Shown here piece by piece: positions 10,150 through 23,500 of a DNA stretch of 64,000 bases. The stretch is from Ptiloglossa arizonensis. Taxonomy: Eukaryota; Arthropoda; Insecta; Hymenoptera; Colletidae. Both the position numbers and the translations under genes were made by a program. Location of the stretch: NCBI RefSeq assembly GCF_051014685.1, contig NC_135055.1:9784001-9848000 (forward strand), in the 5' to 3' direction. The notes under the pieces are model-generated. The model worked only from the letters and a program-made list of their open reading frames with translations. It was not told the DNA's origin and made no database searches. Within the stretch, counting starts at the first letter, position 1. Every line of letters begins with the position of its first letter.

Positions 10150-12955
10150 TTTATAATAATTACATTTTTGTGAAAGCAGAAATTTATGTATATGTATAAA
10201 TTGTTAGTTACATTTGAGTTGATCAATTATTAATTACTTATTTTTTACAAAAGGAGCCCTTTAGTAAATGCAGTAATTTGTAACAGACACTGACTATATC
10301 AATCATAAAAATGATTTCATTGTTGTTTAAAAACAAGTATTTTAATATTTCTACTTTACTAAACAACGGTATTTGAAAATTAACAAGCAACAAATCTATA
10401 CCTTACTCAATTAAAATCATCTAAATTATTCGACCTCTGTCTCGTCCTTAAACTCTCAAAATTAATTGATATCGTCAAGTATTATATATTGGAAGGATAA
10501 CACGAATATTTCTCACTTGTGAATTATTGCCATATCGTTTTGTAATTGTTCAACAGTATACATCGAGGTCACCCAACACGGGCAATCACTTTTTAATCGC
10601 CTTTTGTTCGTGAGCACGGGCAGATTGGATTCAACCTTCGGAATTTTCAGTGATCCTCAATTTAATTATCTAATTGCCTCGAGCACTACACAATGCAAGC
10701 TGAAAAAGATTAAAAATCACCATAACTACATATATTTCCAGAGTAGAGATGTATTTGATTACAATAAAGGATTCCATGAACCTTTTAGACTTTTCAATTT
10801 GGTTGCAAGCATTTTAGACTTACAGAGAATTAGTATTGTCCCGTAATTTATTTGATATTGTTACCCGAATTCATTATCAAGCACAATCATTGAGTATTTA
10901 CTGAAATGTCATCGTTTATTTTACGATTGTAAGTTGTGAAGAATAAACATTTCAGCAAAGTGTAACAGTTGAAAAAAAAGCAGACTGGAAGGTGACAATA
11001 AAAAAAAAAGTAATACTAAAATTAGATAAAAATTTAGTTCAAACTAGTTGAATTATCTGTACGATTATTCTAATTAGTTGCAGAAGAATGTTATACAGCA
11101 GAAACTTGTCTCGTAGAAATTAATTTATTTCGTAAAGTTGAATTACGATGGCCACTGATGTCAAAGTTTAATTTAAGAAAAGGAATATCTATAGCAACTT
11201 TTAAAACTTGTATACTTTCCTGGATTTGTCTTCGTTATATTAAAATGTCGACTTTCTACATAAATTTAACAGAAACGTTTACTGTTGATTTAAAAAATTA
11301 GATCTTCGATATATTGTTTTTTTAAATATTGCAGATAGCTATGCAATTTATTGTTTTTGGATTACGAAAACCATTTGTTATATATGACGAGTTTATTGAA
11401 TAATTATGTAGACTCAAGCGGAAAATTCTTGACCATTTTCTTTAATCATTTTAATCAATTATTTGGAAAGTAATTGAAATTATTTCGAAATTCGACCTTT
11501 ACCAAAACCTAGCCTGGTCCTTTTGTAAAATAACTGTAAAATTTCGTAACTTTACGTAAACCGTTTTCAATTGATGCCGTTACACAGAAACTATCCCACT
11601 TGGTTTTATTGTTATTGCAAATGGCAATCGTTATTAACTCACACTGCATAGTATACTTCTCTAAACTAGCACAAAACCGGTATCGCGTTATTCGACCAGA
11701 AACAAGAAAACATTCTACTTTATGATTAAATATATACCAATCGTTTTTCAATGTACAGAACGAGGACAAGTTTTGCTACCATAATGTACATTTACAGGAT
11801 GCATTCGTTAGTTAAACGCAAGAACAAATGAATTACTGTTTGTGATCCCGTGAGTATTAAGCCGCAACACGACTTGCGAATTCCTATTAGTGTCCGCTTA
11901 ATCGTTGCTGTTATCAGTTTGAAACTTAGAATAACCTAGTCGCTGCACTTCAGTTTGTGAATGTGCTCGAGAAACTTGAGTATCCTTGATGTCGACAACA
12001 GCTCTTAATGACATTTCAATTGCTGGTAGATAATGTAAATCTGAAAATTAATTAACCTCTAGCAGCCTTCAATTCTACCACATTTCTTATCGTTTGGGTT
12101 TTTCAAAGTACTCGTATCAAATTTCCCTTCTCTAACAAAACACAAAATAAGTCCATCATTTACAATGAAGTAATTGCTAGGAATACTTCAAAAATGTTGT
12201 AAATAATTTTAAAAAAGTTTGATACAGCTTTAGTTGCAAAATTCTATATACCGTCTAAAACATTTTTAAGGAAGCAAATAATGAACAAGAAAATTGAAAT
12301 ACTTATATTCGAAATTCATCTACAATTAATTCAAGGTATGCGATATATTTAAAAATTTTATTCATTTGATTAAACTCGTGTACGTTATCCATATTCAGAA
12401 AAAGAAAATTGTTTATTAATTTATATTAGCGTTAATAGTGATATTACTTGATACATTTTCTTTTCATAAAAGCAAGTGTCAGTAAAATGTAAGGAGAAGT
12501 GTCTATGATTATCAATCGATTTTCCTTGCAGAGGCACTTTGATACTCTATCGTCGTCCTAGATCCCTCGAATGACAGTAACAGCCGTTATTTCGATGAAG
12601 ATGACAGCAAAATGACATTATAGAAGGTCCTCTGACACTCAAGGAATATTAAAGGAGAAGCGAAGGGTAAATAATTCGAGGCAACGACAACTTAAGCGAA
12701 GGGTAAAAATTTTGAAACACGTCTTCCTGAAATACGCTTTTCGATGAGGTTTTATGTAAAAATGTTACTATCAAAAGTATTTTATCTGCTTTACTAACAA
12801 TTAGTACGTGTGTGTACGTGTATATATATAAACAGTTTACGACACTGTAAATAAATTAACAGAATATCTTATAAAAACAGTAATACTAAGTAGAAAATAA
12901 ATTAATCCATTCATTACACCGCATGCGATTGATTAAATAAAATTACATTTATTTT
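10150..12955. other. AT-rich intergenic, nothing recognised
   Basis: No gene, RNA or bounded repeat was recognised. Open frames are short and without family resemblance. Confidence 0.45.
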
Positions 12956-12960
12956 TTACA

Positions 12961-13060
12961 CAGGGTGATTCAGAAGTATATGTGCATACTTCAGGAGGTG
13001 AATTTACAGTCGAAGATAAATGAAAAATATCCTATGAACATATACCATGTATACTTTACG
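12961..13060 (+). repeat. Interspersed repeat end of the CAGGGTG type (tentative)
   Basis: Begins cagggtgattcagaag after a T-rich run and continues with a gaaaaatatcctatgaacat word. Sequences starting (TA)CAGGGTG are frequent termini of interspersed repeats in insect genomes. Similar starts occur here at 17995 and 42363 (reverse strand) and 45883 (forward). The far boundary and family are not determined. Confidence 0.3.
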
Positions 13061-16000
13061 TTTCACTTATGGATGTTCGAAGAAAGTATTCAGTATCAAA
13101 AGAAAAAGAATCGATTTTTTATACACAATATATGTATTGTAAATGTTTCGTATACGTTTTTATTTTCAGAATAAATTTTACCAAACGTGTAAAAATAGGT
13201 AATTATGTACATAAACTTAAGTACTTGCACTGCAAATGCAAATTAGATCAATTTTTCTTAAAACAGAGTATAAAAAGTAGTGCAGAATGCTTTTTCTTGT
13301 TTCTGTGTAGAATGTTTCTTTGCCAAATATAACACAAAGCAAACGTAAAATAAGTGAATGTTCTAGAAAATCGTCGACAGATAAAGGTTAATATAAGAAG
13401 CAACTTTTAAATGAAATAGAAAGGGAAAGAAGTAGATTCTCCGAGCGGTGAAAACGATCTTTAAAATCGAACAATTACGTACAATCAGGGAACGTGTAAC
13501 CAGCAAGCTAACCCAGCTGGATGGGTCAATAATCGAGTTAATAAATCTGTATCAAGTACCGAGCAAACGAGTCAATTCAGCCGAACTTCCAAGGAAACTA
13601 ATTCGACCATCCGGCGCTTTAATAATAGCAACATTCCGTCCGAGTTAATTATTCGGTTAGGAAGTTCATCGCGATTCTGTGAGCTAGTGCATAACCACAA
13701 CCGTATCATCATCGATTTTCCTTTGCTGCCACTTCGCGATGTTCTCGAATGACAGCACCGATAGCTAACGCTACGATGAACTCGACAGAGATGTGTGACA
13801 GGCAGGGACTGAAAACTAGATCCCCGTTTAATGTAAGAAATATAATTGATAGCATCCTGTTTTGACAGAATTACATTATTCCAAACCCTGGCTGGACCAG
13901 GCTATGCGACCAAGCATGGCCGTCAGTGTTTCAATGGTAATTAATGTGTTTCGAACTTGCGTCATTATTCACCGAAGTTACCCTGTTTCTTGTTTTTTGC
14001 CCCTCAACTCACTTGCACCTTTGCAAAATCAAAGTAGTTCGTGTCTTTGGTTACACGAGCGCACTTTTCGGAAGCTTCGATTTTATTTATTTATTTCAAC
14101 GTTTCGACCATTAGTTGGCACCTTTTGGAAAATCAGAAACTAGAAATATATAAAATCGTATACTGTACACATTAATAGATCTTAACGAGACGACTTCCAT
14201 TGTATACAATTTTTCATCGAATATTTAAAAACGTATTTTAATATATTCTATTATAACGAATTAGGAGCAGTAGCGGCTGCATAGATGCAAAGAAAAGGAA
14301 ATGTATTTCAGAAATAGTTTTTTTCAATAACTACAAGAGAATTATATTCCTGGAATGTTTTAACAGTTGCGCGCATATTGTGTGTTTGAGAGACAAATAT
14401 TTCTTGATATTGAGTCACGGTTTTTTAAACTTGTTCATTATTAGTCATGGCAGCTGTATGATGTTCAATATCTTCTACTTTACCTATCACTTGTACATAC
14501 ACATTGGGCTTATTTAATTCCTTCACTAAGCTTAATTTCAAGTGATTATGTATAGAATTTTACCGTATATGCAGTGTAATTTTTCCTTATTTTTATACGT
14601 GCAACGATTAGAAAAAGAAATAGCCTATTTCAGTGTGTTTTTAACGGTTTGTACTGAATGCTAGCAACACATAAACTTGCGATATAACGTACTGTAATAT
14701 AAAAGATATTCATTCAATGTTACAATTATATGTGTATATACAATAAATGACAGCAATATTTTCATTGAGCTGTGATTAGGAAGAACTTTTGTGTATTGAT
14801 TTTTTAAAGCATCAAACGACACGATGAAATGTATAACTCCCGAAGCTGCGGTTTTCTCATGTTTTAATCAAACAATCGAATAAGCAGAGAGCATCGACAT
14901 GAAAATATAATCCAGAAGAACATGTTTTATTTGATAGTTCCGCATGGCCCGGTAAAGTGATCAAATTTCTCGACGTTTAAATTCCAAAAAGTAAAAAAGT
15001 TTGAGTAAATTTTTGACCTTAAATTGATTTCTCCTAAAACTTCATTTCTTTTAGGACTTCATAATGAACATTCTTTCGAAGGAAATTACTCGAAGTGAAT
15101 TAAATTCGAATCTGTACGAAACAATAATAAAATATTTTTTAGAATTGACGAGTGATTTAAAAGGGTTTAAACATTCTACAAAAATATTTCTTACAGTAAG
15201 TGTACCGTGTTTCTGAAAACATTCGAATTGGAGTTCACTGTGGTGAGCAAGTTTCACTTCGTTGCGATGGTCGCTGAAAATAATGTTGAGAAGCAATACC
15301 ATAGAACTTCACTTTTCATCTTCGATAACTTCTTCGTTATTAATTCTTCTCCATCAGAATTGATTGACGGAGATTAATGGAAGTGGCGAGTGACGAGAGA
15401 AATAAGAACGCCGTTGGTGGCTGTAAAAATCGCTGGATCGGTCTGCAGCTTCTGCTTCAACACACGATCAATCTCTTTTTCCAGCTACACTGTAAATCGC
15501 TCTGCACTCGCTGACTTCTGTAAAGTCGATGAATGGATCGGAAAAACGTAGGATTCCTGATTCTCCTCGGAGATTTTCGCGTTGCTTATAAAACAAGCAA
15601 ACCTCGCGTCGTTGCTACGTTATAAAGAGAGTTGAAGAAAGCTACGGCCAAACTTCACGAACTATTGACCAAAACAATAAAATCGTCTTAAGGGATTGTA
15701 CCACCATAAAGTCAAACTTTGTGATCTTTTTCTTTGTGGAAGTAATACACCTCACGATCGAACTTTTTATTAACATATTAGTTGTGAACACTTGTAAGAT
15801 TACGTAGAAAAAATACGTTGCAAAATCTTATTCCAAAGATGTCGCTAAAAACAGGCTTCAACTTTCTCTTTCAAATGGTACATCGGGATGAATTTTTAAA
15901 AAGTTATCCATACAACTTTCAGTGCGAATTCAAAGAAAGCGTAGCAAAAACCGTTTAAATCGAATATAAAAATCCAGTTTAATACGTCAGAACAATACAG

Positions 16001-16283
16001 AAAAATAGTTAACGCATTAAAAGTGTAAAATGCAGACTTTCATACTTACCAACCAAAAATAGACCAAAGTTTCAAAGTAATTAACATAATTATAAGATTT
16101 GAACCATCCGGACTGAAACATGACATGCTCGAGTAATATTATCGTTATCATACGTTTGGCTACACGAAAAACTGTAATATTTTATTGCAATAAAATCCAA
16201 CAGGGTCGTATCCACAGCAAAGGTAGAAAATGTCAAGTGTAGTAAGTGTCAGAGAAATCGTACAGCAAGCCACAAAGGTTGTA
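13061..16283. other. Intergenic, nothing recognised
   Basis: AT-rich with a few CpG-richer patches (13440-13820, 15340-15620). Two short segments near 12520-12580 and 13708-13760 share the words atcgattttcctt and ctcgaatgacag, which may be chance. No gene was identified. Confidence 0.4.
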
Positions 16284-16288
16284 TATAA

Positions 16289-16680
16289 TGTGGGAGGAGT
16301 TCAGAAACTATTCCCCATTCTAAGGGAAAGGTTTGAACGACCACAGTTGGAAATAAACAATAACCGACCGCAATGTAATCCAATTATGGCGGCTTCTACA
16401 GTGTGATGACAAAGGAAAGGGAGCGAGCGAGATAGGAAAAGCAAAGGGAGCGTTTTATCCCGGGCTTGTTAGTGGATTCATCAGTAAGGCAACCTAGCAA
16501 GCCCTTCCTTATACGCTGGGACATTGGATGGTCGGTAAAGGATCGTATATACTATACCGATCGGAGATTGTATGGGAACTTGCGGGAAACGGTCGGCAGT
16601 CGAGTTTCCCTCTAGTGACGAGTGTGAGAGACACTATCGTGCAACATTTCGTAAGATAATAAACAACTCTCCTCATTACA
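16289..16680 (+). mobile_element. Probable solo LTR of a retrotransposon, 392 bp
   Basis: It starts TGTGGGAGGAG and ends CTCCTCATTACA, so it has TG...CA ends, and the termini form an imperfect inverted repeat. The flanking pentamers are TATAA (16284-16288) and TACAA (16681-16685), a possible 5-bp target duplication with one mismatch. A TATA-like word (gtatatacta) lies near 16546 and AATAAA at 16659-16664, close to the 3' end, as in LTRs. No primer-binding site, gag or pol follows, so it looks like a solo LTR. The superfamily (Gypsy, BEL/Pao or Copia) cannot be decided. Confidence 0.6.
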
Positions 16681-16689
16681 TACAATCCT

Positions 16690-19600
16690 TAAACAGAAGT
16701 AATAAAACGCAAATAACCACTATGGAAAAAAATAATCGGAATTAAAACAGTTTGTTAATCTAATCGATAAAAAGCACATAACTCGTAACAAGTATGTTAG
16801 CAGTACGAATCACACTATTACGACAACAACAAATAATGGACAGATCACTTTTAGAAACGATGAAGAAAAAATTCCAAAAATAATACTTCGTAATAATGAA
16901 ATATCGCAAAAAAAGTAGTGAGATATCTGGAACTTCATCTAGACTGATCTGAAAATAATACGTACACAAAAAAATTCAAGAAATCGGAAAATAAAAGGAA
17001 AACATATACTGTGTGACAAATCGACGTTCAAAACTAAGCACGGAGAATAAATTATTAATTTATAGGTCATAATAAAATCCATATGAACATACGGTATCCA
17101 ATTATGGGGCACTGCCCCATGCAAATATTTTTCAAACAATAACGATATTATTTTTATCAAAAAATGAAAACTTAAGGAAGAACCTTCAAATTTCATCCAT
17201 TAAGGAAGAAATTCAGCGAATATCTACCAAATGTCAATTAAACACTAGAAACCATCCAAATATCTTAAATAATTCTTTCAATACGATCAGTATCAGTAGG
17301 AGAATGAACAAAAAACATCCTCAACATCTAACTTCAGCATGTTTGGTATAGTGCTACTCCAATGGCAATGATACTCACACGCTACCCTTTAAAGCAATAG
17401 TAACTCATAAAATATCCTATGGGAAAGATTTTTTAGGGATTTAGAAAAAAGAAATCCGAGAACATTCACACGTTGTCAAGGTCACCCCATGAATCAATAC
17501 CTTGTGGGTAGCAGCTGAGGTACGGTTCTTCATTCTTAAATATTTTATTAAAAAAAGGGTTCAACGGCTATTTCTTTTCTTCTTCTATACAATCACTATT
17601 TTTACACACAATTGATTCTTCAACTTTCCGTAGTAGTGTAATGTAATAGTGTAATTCCTCAATAAATATGGATGAAGAAAATTTTCATCTAGGTCATACC
17701 TGATAAAAATGTGACGAGCAATTATTTGTTAGTTAATACAAAATAAACAAAATGATACATATATACGTGACATACCCCAAGGTACTGTGTAACTGATCGT
17801 TGTTGAAACCTCGAGTTAAAAATTACAATTGGAAATAAGATAATCTTTGAACATATAGATCTTCGAAAATTTAGAGAACAAATGGAATATTTACTCTAGC
17901 CAAAAGTAATATATTTCATAAATTTCAGTACGAGGACTTTTAATCCTAAATACATGTCCTTGAAATTTTTCTCCAATTTTATTCAATACCCTGTATAACC
18001 TTGTACGCAAGATATGACAGGATTAATGGTATTGGACTGACTAAATATAGACGCTTACTTGGAACAGCATTAAAATGTATATCAATCAAGATAATCGGTT
18101 AAAGTTTTTCTTGAATATCGTGATGTAATATCCGGATTCCTTGAGAGGCTACTTTCGGAATTTAGCGCGACGTTGGGATTATTTTTGGTAGACTAGGGAA
18201 AGTAGGGTATACGAATATTCACGTATTCATTTTCCTTCTTCGATGGAATCACTTCGAAAAATGTAGATAAAAGTACGTTAAATGTAACAGGAAAGGTGCA
18301 ACATGTTGACTTATCATCTGCAGTTGCATACAAAAGATTGTTGCACAGGAAATATTACTCTTCTAACGCAAAGGTTATTTTAATGACTAATACAAAAACT
18401 TGTATTTATAATTATAATTGCTCTGAAACTATAGCACGCATGGACATTATTGAATAATTAATTTGCAGAGTAAGAACCTGTTCAATATCTCAATAATGGA
18501 TGGAACAATAACCTAAACCTTTGAATCTTTAACACTCTGATCAACCTACTTCTTTTTTTCTGATAATTTTAAGAAACGAAATATGTCCTCGTGTCTTTAC
18601 GTTTATTTGAATATTAAATTCTACACTTTGTCCAGGGCAGTCTCATTTCTCAGATTATGCTCTATGTTGTAACCATTTCTTAAAACTTGACCTTGGGAAA
18701 AAAACAATTGCGTAACTATTTGAATAAGCCAATAGTTACTCGGGAAATGAAAAATCTGTGTTATAAAATACAGTCTAGAATTTTTAAAAGTATGCACTAT
18801 AAAATAGTGCATTTAATCACTTTGTGCCCATAACGATGAAAGGGCGAAACAAGATCTTTATAGTTCAATCTCTTATTAACTTTAATACTCTTCCCTGGCA
18901 TTAATTGATCGACAAATAAGCACAGGACTGTGAATTATGCCCGGCATGTTGCTACCAAAATTCACGCAACGTACGCCAAACAATTTCGCGTCGATTCACT
19001 CGAAAATTGCCAAACACTCGCACGATACTTCCTGCGTGAATCTTTGATGAATCGCGTAGTGCTCGTTCACGTTTCACGAAGGCGAGCAACTTCTTCGAGA
19101 GTTTGATCCGACTGGTGCAAACGGTCGTAACCTTAAAAGTCCGGGGAAATATCGTTGGATGCAACGTCGAGAACGTACAAGCGGCTGTTCCTTTGCTATG
19201 GAAATAAATCAAACGTATAAAGGAGTAAGATTTAAGAGAGTCGAAAATTTAGACCTGGTTGCTTTTCGGGTAACGGCTATCAGGCAAGGGTACTTTCGAG
19301 ATTTAGTGAGTGTAATAAAAAAAAGGGGAATGGCGAAACGGCGCACGATTTTAGGGGTAGAAATGGAAAAGAGAAATTAAGCCGCTGGTTACGCGAGGGG
19401 CTATTGCATTAAGGGGGATAACCACGATACAGAGTCGAATAGGTAAAAAATTTTTTTCTACATTTTTGAGAAACGTTAAACACTATTCAAAAATATACTC
19501 GTAAAATTTTGTTTCGAAATTCGAGAAAAGAACAAAGTTACAAAATAGTTTTTAGAGCGCGTTAGGTGACTCGAACCCATCACCAGGCAGGTCTAAATAT

Positions 19601-20525
19601 ATTTAATGTCAAAATTCTGTATTGTTTTCGTTTTCATTTTATGTTCAAAAATTTATGAAATTTTAGATAAAAAATGAAATTTTTAGTTTTAAATGGCAGC
19701 AATGTAGGTTTAAATGGCAATTGTTCACTTATGTTAGAAGTGTTTGCTATCATCCGATTGCGATACTACTAGAGATTGTTTTTTTCTCCCAGATGCTTTA
19801 AGCGGTTAAAAACTTGACAATCGTATAACAATGTATTTGTTGAACGTTCAATTTCAACGACAAACAACTTCAAAGGAAAGTAATATTTTATAATCACTTT
19901 TTTAAAATTTTACTCTATGCAGAATGAACGTTTGGTACGTTGATGAATTAAAATAAAAAGGAAATTATCTGGCTCGAAGATAAATTGCAAATATGACCTT
20001 ACTTTTCGATCCGACCCCTCGTTAGTATCTTTAACCTATTACTGACCGGCGCCACTGTCACCTGACTCTTGTTTGTGGTCGACAAAATATTGCATTAGCC
20101 TATCAATATGGTATGTACATAGAAAATGTTCTAGCTACAAAATCATATTATAGTATACTGTTATGACATTTAATGTGCACGCTCCCAATAGATGAAAATA
20201 TCTCTTACTTTACTTTTTAAAGAAAAAGTAGTATATGTATTTTACTGTACTCGATACTGTAAATCTTACAGTTTCAAATATTTAAATAAAATGATCACCC
20301 AGCCATTTAAATATAATTATACACGACTGTTTAAATAATGCTCCGAAACGAAACAAATGATAACGAATGTCTCGTTTGAATGGACGTGACAGACTGAAAA
20401 CGATGAGAAAATGTAACCAAATGACTGATAAATAAATCTAGCTATCCAATGTAGGATAAGAAAAACAAATCTAAAAGGTACTCGAGATAAGTGAGATTTA
20501 TATTCCGGTAAAAGAATATAAGATT
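16690..20525. other. Intergenic, AT-rich, nothing recognised
   Basis: No protein family is evident. Small features: a 17-bp palindrome (17104-17120); a CAGGGTA-type repeat start on the minus strand near 17995; a moderately CpG-rich patch at 18950-19400. A tRNA-like B-box word near 19570 was examined and rejected. Confidence 0.4.
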
Positions 20526-20529
20526 CCAG

Positions 20530-23500
20530 CACTATAAGCGACTAACGCCTTCGGTCGTTAAAGAGCATTCGCGGAAGACGTATTTATACGTCCCCCGGTA
20601 CATAATGTGCCAATTATCAGATACACATATGTAAGCCCGGTGTGTTTTTTCGTGAAGCTGTGCGTTGCGCTTGCTCGTAGTTTTTCTAGGTTTTTGATCG
20701 CTTCGAAACCGCAGGCAAGCGGATCGAATATCTTTACGATATCGATGCGTACGAGCTCCGATAAATATAATGCTTTTATATCCGGAACAATAAGAAGTCC
20801 CCTTTCATTCTACGCAGGGTGGTAACGACGGTAAGAGGGACTTGATTCCGTGGCCTAGCTCGAAAACAAATCCATCAATTCTCAATAAAAGGGACTCGGT
20901 CGGAGGTCGGATCTTAATCCCCCTCTAAAAATTCCCTCCGTTTTCCAGTGCTCATTGTTACTCACACCGAAATCCCTAGTATTCTGATCGCCGGTCTCTC
21001 CATTATCCGCGTTTCGTTTAACCTCTTTCGATGCGGCCTTCCGCTCCGTCTCTAATTCTCCGTCTCACGAGAATGCCAACGAAGTCGTCGAGGGTGAGAG
21101 CGCAAATAACCGCGCATCGGATCGCAGCAGAAATCCGGATATATTCCCACCTACGACCGTATCCGTGTTCGTTATCGCCACGCTTGTTTAGCATGCATCC
21201 TACGCCGTGTCACCGGGACACCGCCGACAAACAACGACATCCTGATATCGTTCCCGGATACACGGAATCAGGTACGCAAGTTTTGCCGCGCATTGATACA
21301 AGCCACGGCAGGTGGGTAAGATAAGGTGGGAAAGAATCGAACGTGGACGCGTGAGTGTGTACGAGTGCACGGTCTATCTGCTGCATCGGAATGCGTGGCC
21401 GGTGCTCAATATTCCACGTAGCCGACGTAGCTTTCGTTCCGTCTCCGTTCAACCCGCGGTCTAAGGAGGGAAGAATAAAAACAAGCCAGAGAAAGAGACG
21501 AGGAGAGAAACCAGGTTGACGTAGCTGCTCGCACTTGCGGCAGAAGACCCTGCCTGCTCGAGGAGATGTACCGGTACGTGCATGTAGAAGACAAACGAGC
21601 GGAAAGAAGAAAGTTGCGGTGGGTTGGAGAAGGACGAGTTTCTGGTGGAACCCCCAGGGACGATCAAGGACCGTGCCGGGCCCATGTCCGACGGGATCGA
21701 GTGCCGAGGAGAAGGTTTCCAGTGGCAAATACGGTCAGGTAGTACGGTGCTTTACAATTTTCTTCCGTGATTCGAGCCTACGAGTTTAAAAAGAGCGATC
21801 CTTTTGGTCGAATTGACATCGAACTAGCGCCAGCTTGGCCCGTTAAACCTGTTACGTATCGCAGAGCGGCGTTTGGAGTTAGGGGTGCGAAATAAATTTT
21901 TGATCATTGGACCAAAACTGGCAGCAATTTTATTCGACCGGTGCTTGAAACGAATCAGAACGCAAGTGACAAATTTCGTCGATTCCATGCTCCTTTTTTA
22001 TATACATACGTAAGTGCATCCATCGAGTGACTGTGGATAGGAGAGAAGATTTAAGTGTATTTGAATAGCGTCACCGATGCACGAGATACGTTCAGGGGTT
22101 GGTTACGATCGAACCGAAGCAGAAATTTTAAGCGAATCGAAGATGAACGAAGGAACAATTGTAAACAAATTTGTCTAATTATTTTCTAAGCGAGCTGTTA
22201 AAGTAAGGACCGGTAAATTGTTCGAAACGGTGAAAAAGAAAGCGACGATATAAGCAGGCGAGGAGATTGGGTCATCTTTAAGAAATTACATTCGTGTCAA
22301 GAGTGTGTAACGGGTACACCCGCAAGATTACGGTTAGACGACACTGGTAGCCTCCTCAACCTTTCACGCTGTCCATGCATCTCTTCTTCTGTTCTACGGA
22401 ACGGATGCGTAACACAAAAGAGAAAGAGAAGTACCTACACGGGCAAGCGGTTGCCGAGTGACTAAACGTCGCTGCGGGTGGCGTGGGACGAGCGGGGCTC
22501 CGAGTTCCGACGGCGGGAGAAGCTGGCTGAATCGTGGGGATGGGGAAGGGGAAAGCGGTGCGGAGCGGTCAGGCGGCAGGAGGGGAAGATTGGAGCGGAG
22601 TAAACCGACGGCGGGGCGGACCAAACCGTCAGTCAGCCGTGCTACGCCGTAGGGATGAGATCGTAACGAGAAACGACGTCGCACGATCCGACATTCGCGC
22701 GACGACGGTGACACGATACAAAGACTGCACGCGGCTCGCTACGTACACGTAATGTGTCATGATTCTGAATTCGCTTCCGTGGAGTAATCGTGATGTTGTA
22801 GTTTGGCGGCACGAGAGGCGTGTTTCCCAGGCTGTGCAACTGTGCAGTGCTATTCCCGTTTCTCCACCTTCCGCATTCCTCGCTCCGATTGGAGTATCTT
22901 TCTCCGTGCACGAGCGTGTATCGACGGTTCTGGGATTATTGCGCCCAGACGAATCTGTTCGCCCGTAGGAAAGCCGGAGCAGCAGCAGAAATCGTGAGTG
23001 AAATTCTATTAATAAGCATTTTACGTGCGCGTGCGTGCGTGTGTACGTGTGTTTTGTTATCGTCGATTCTCGCGAGTGTCAAGACGCGTCTGTGTACGAT
23101 TCCTCCTTTCGCTATCGAGACGCGTGTTCAGGAACCCGTTACCTTGAGATGGCCTCGCGAAGCGAGTTTTCAACGATGCAGACTGCGCGCGAATATCCGT
23201 GTTGCCGTTTCGTCGCGTTCATCTTTTCGACAATACGCGAACGCCTCTTGACAGTTTTCCAGCGCGAATGCTGTTTGCCGGTGTATCGGCGACGAGGCGA
23301 GCGTGTTCTGCCCACGTGCAGTCGTGCCTCGTTTCCAACCTATCTGCATTCTTGCCCGATTCCGTGAAGCGGAGACTCGTAACCGAAACGGTTTCGGTAT
23401 TGGTAATCATTTCGAGCAGGTTAGATACTAGTTGGGTGCAAAAAAACTTGCGATGCAATCGTTACTTTCTACGATGTACAATTTTGGAGTAAAAGTAGAA

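Noticed and set aside
12520..13800. Possible duplication between about 12520-12650 and 13708-13800
   Set aside because: Only two short shared words in the same order. The rest does not align by eye, so chance is likely.
19566..19578. tRNA-like B box on the minus strand (gggttcgagtcac)
   Set aside because: The sequence upstream on that strand cannot form an acceptor stem, D arm or anticodon arm, so it is not a tRNA gene.
21031..23492. Multiple 60-172-codon open frames
   Set aside because: Overlapping frames on both strands in a GC-rich block, with arginine/serine/proline-rich translations and no domain. They are compositional, not genes.
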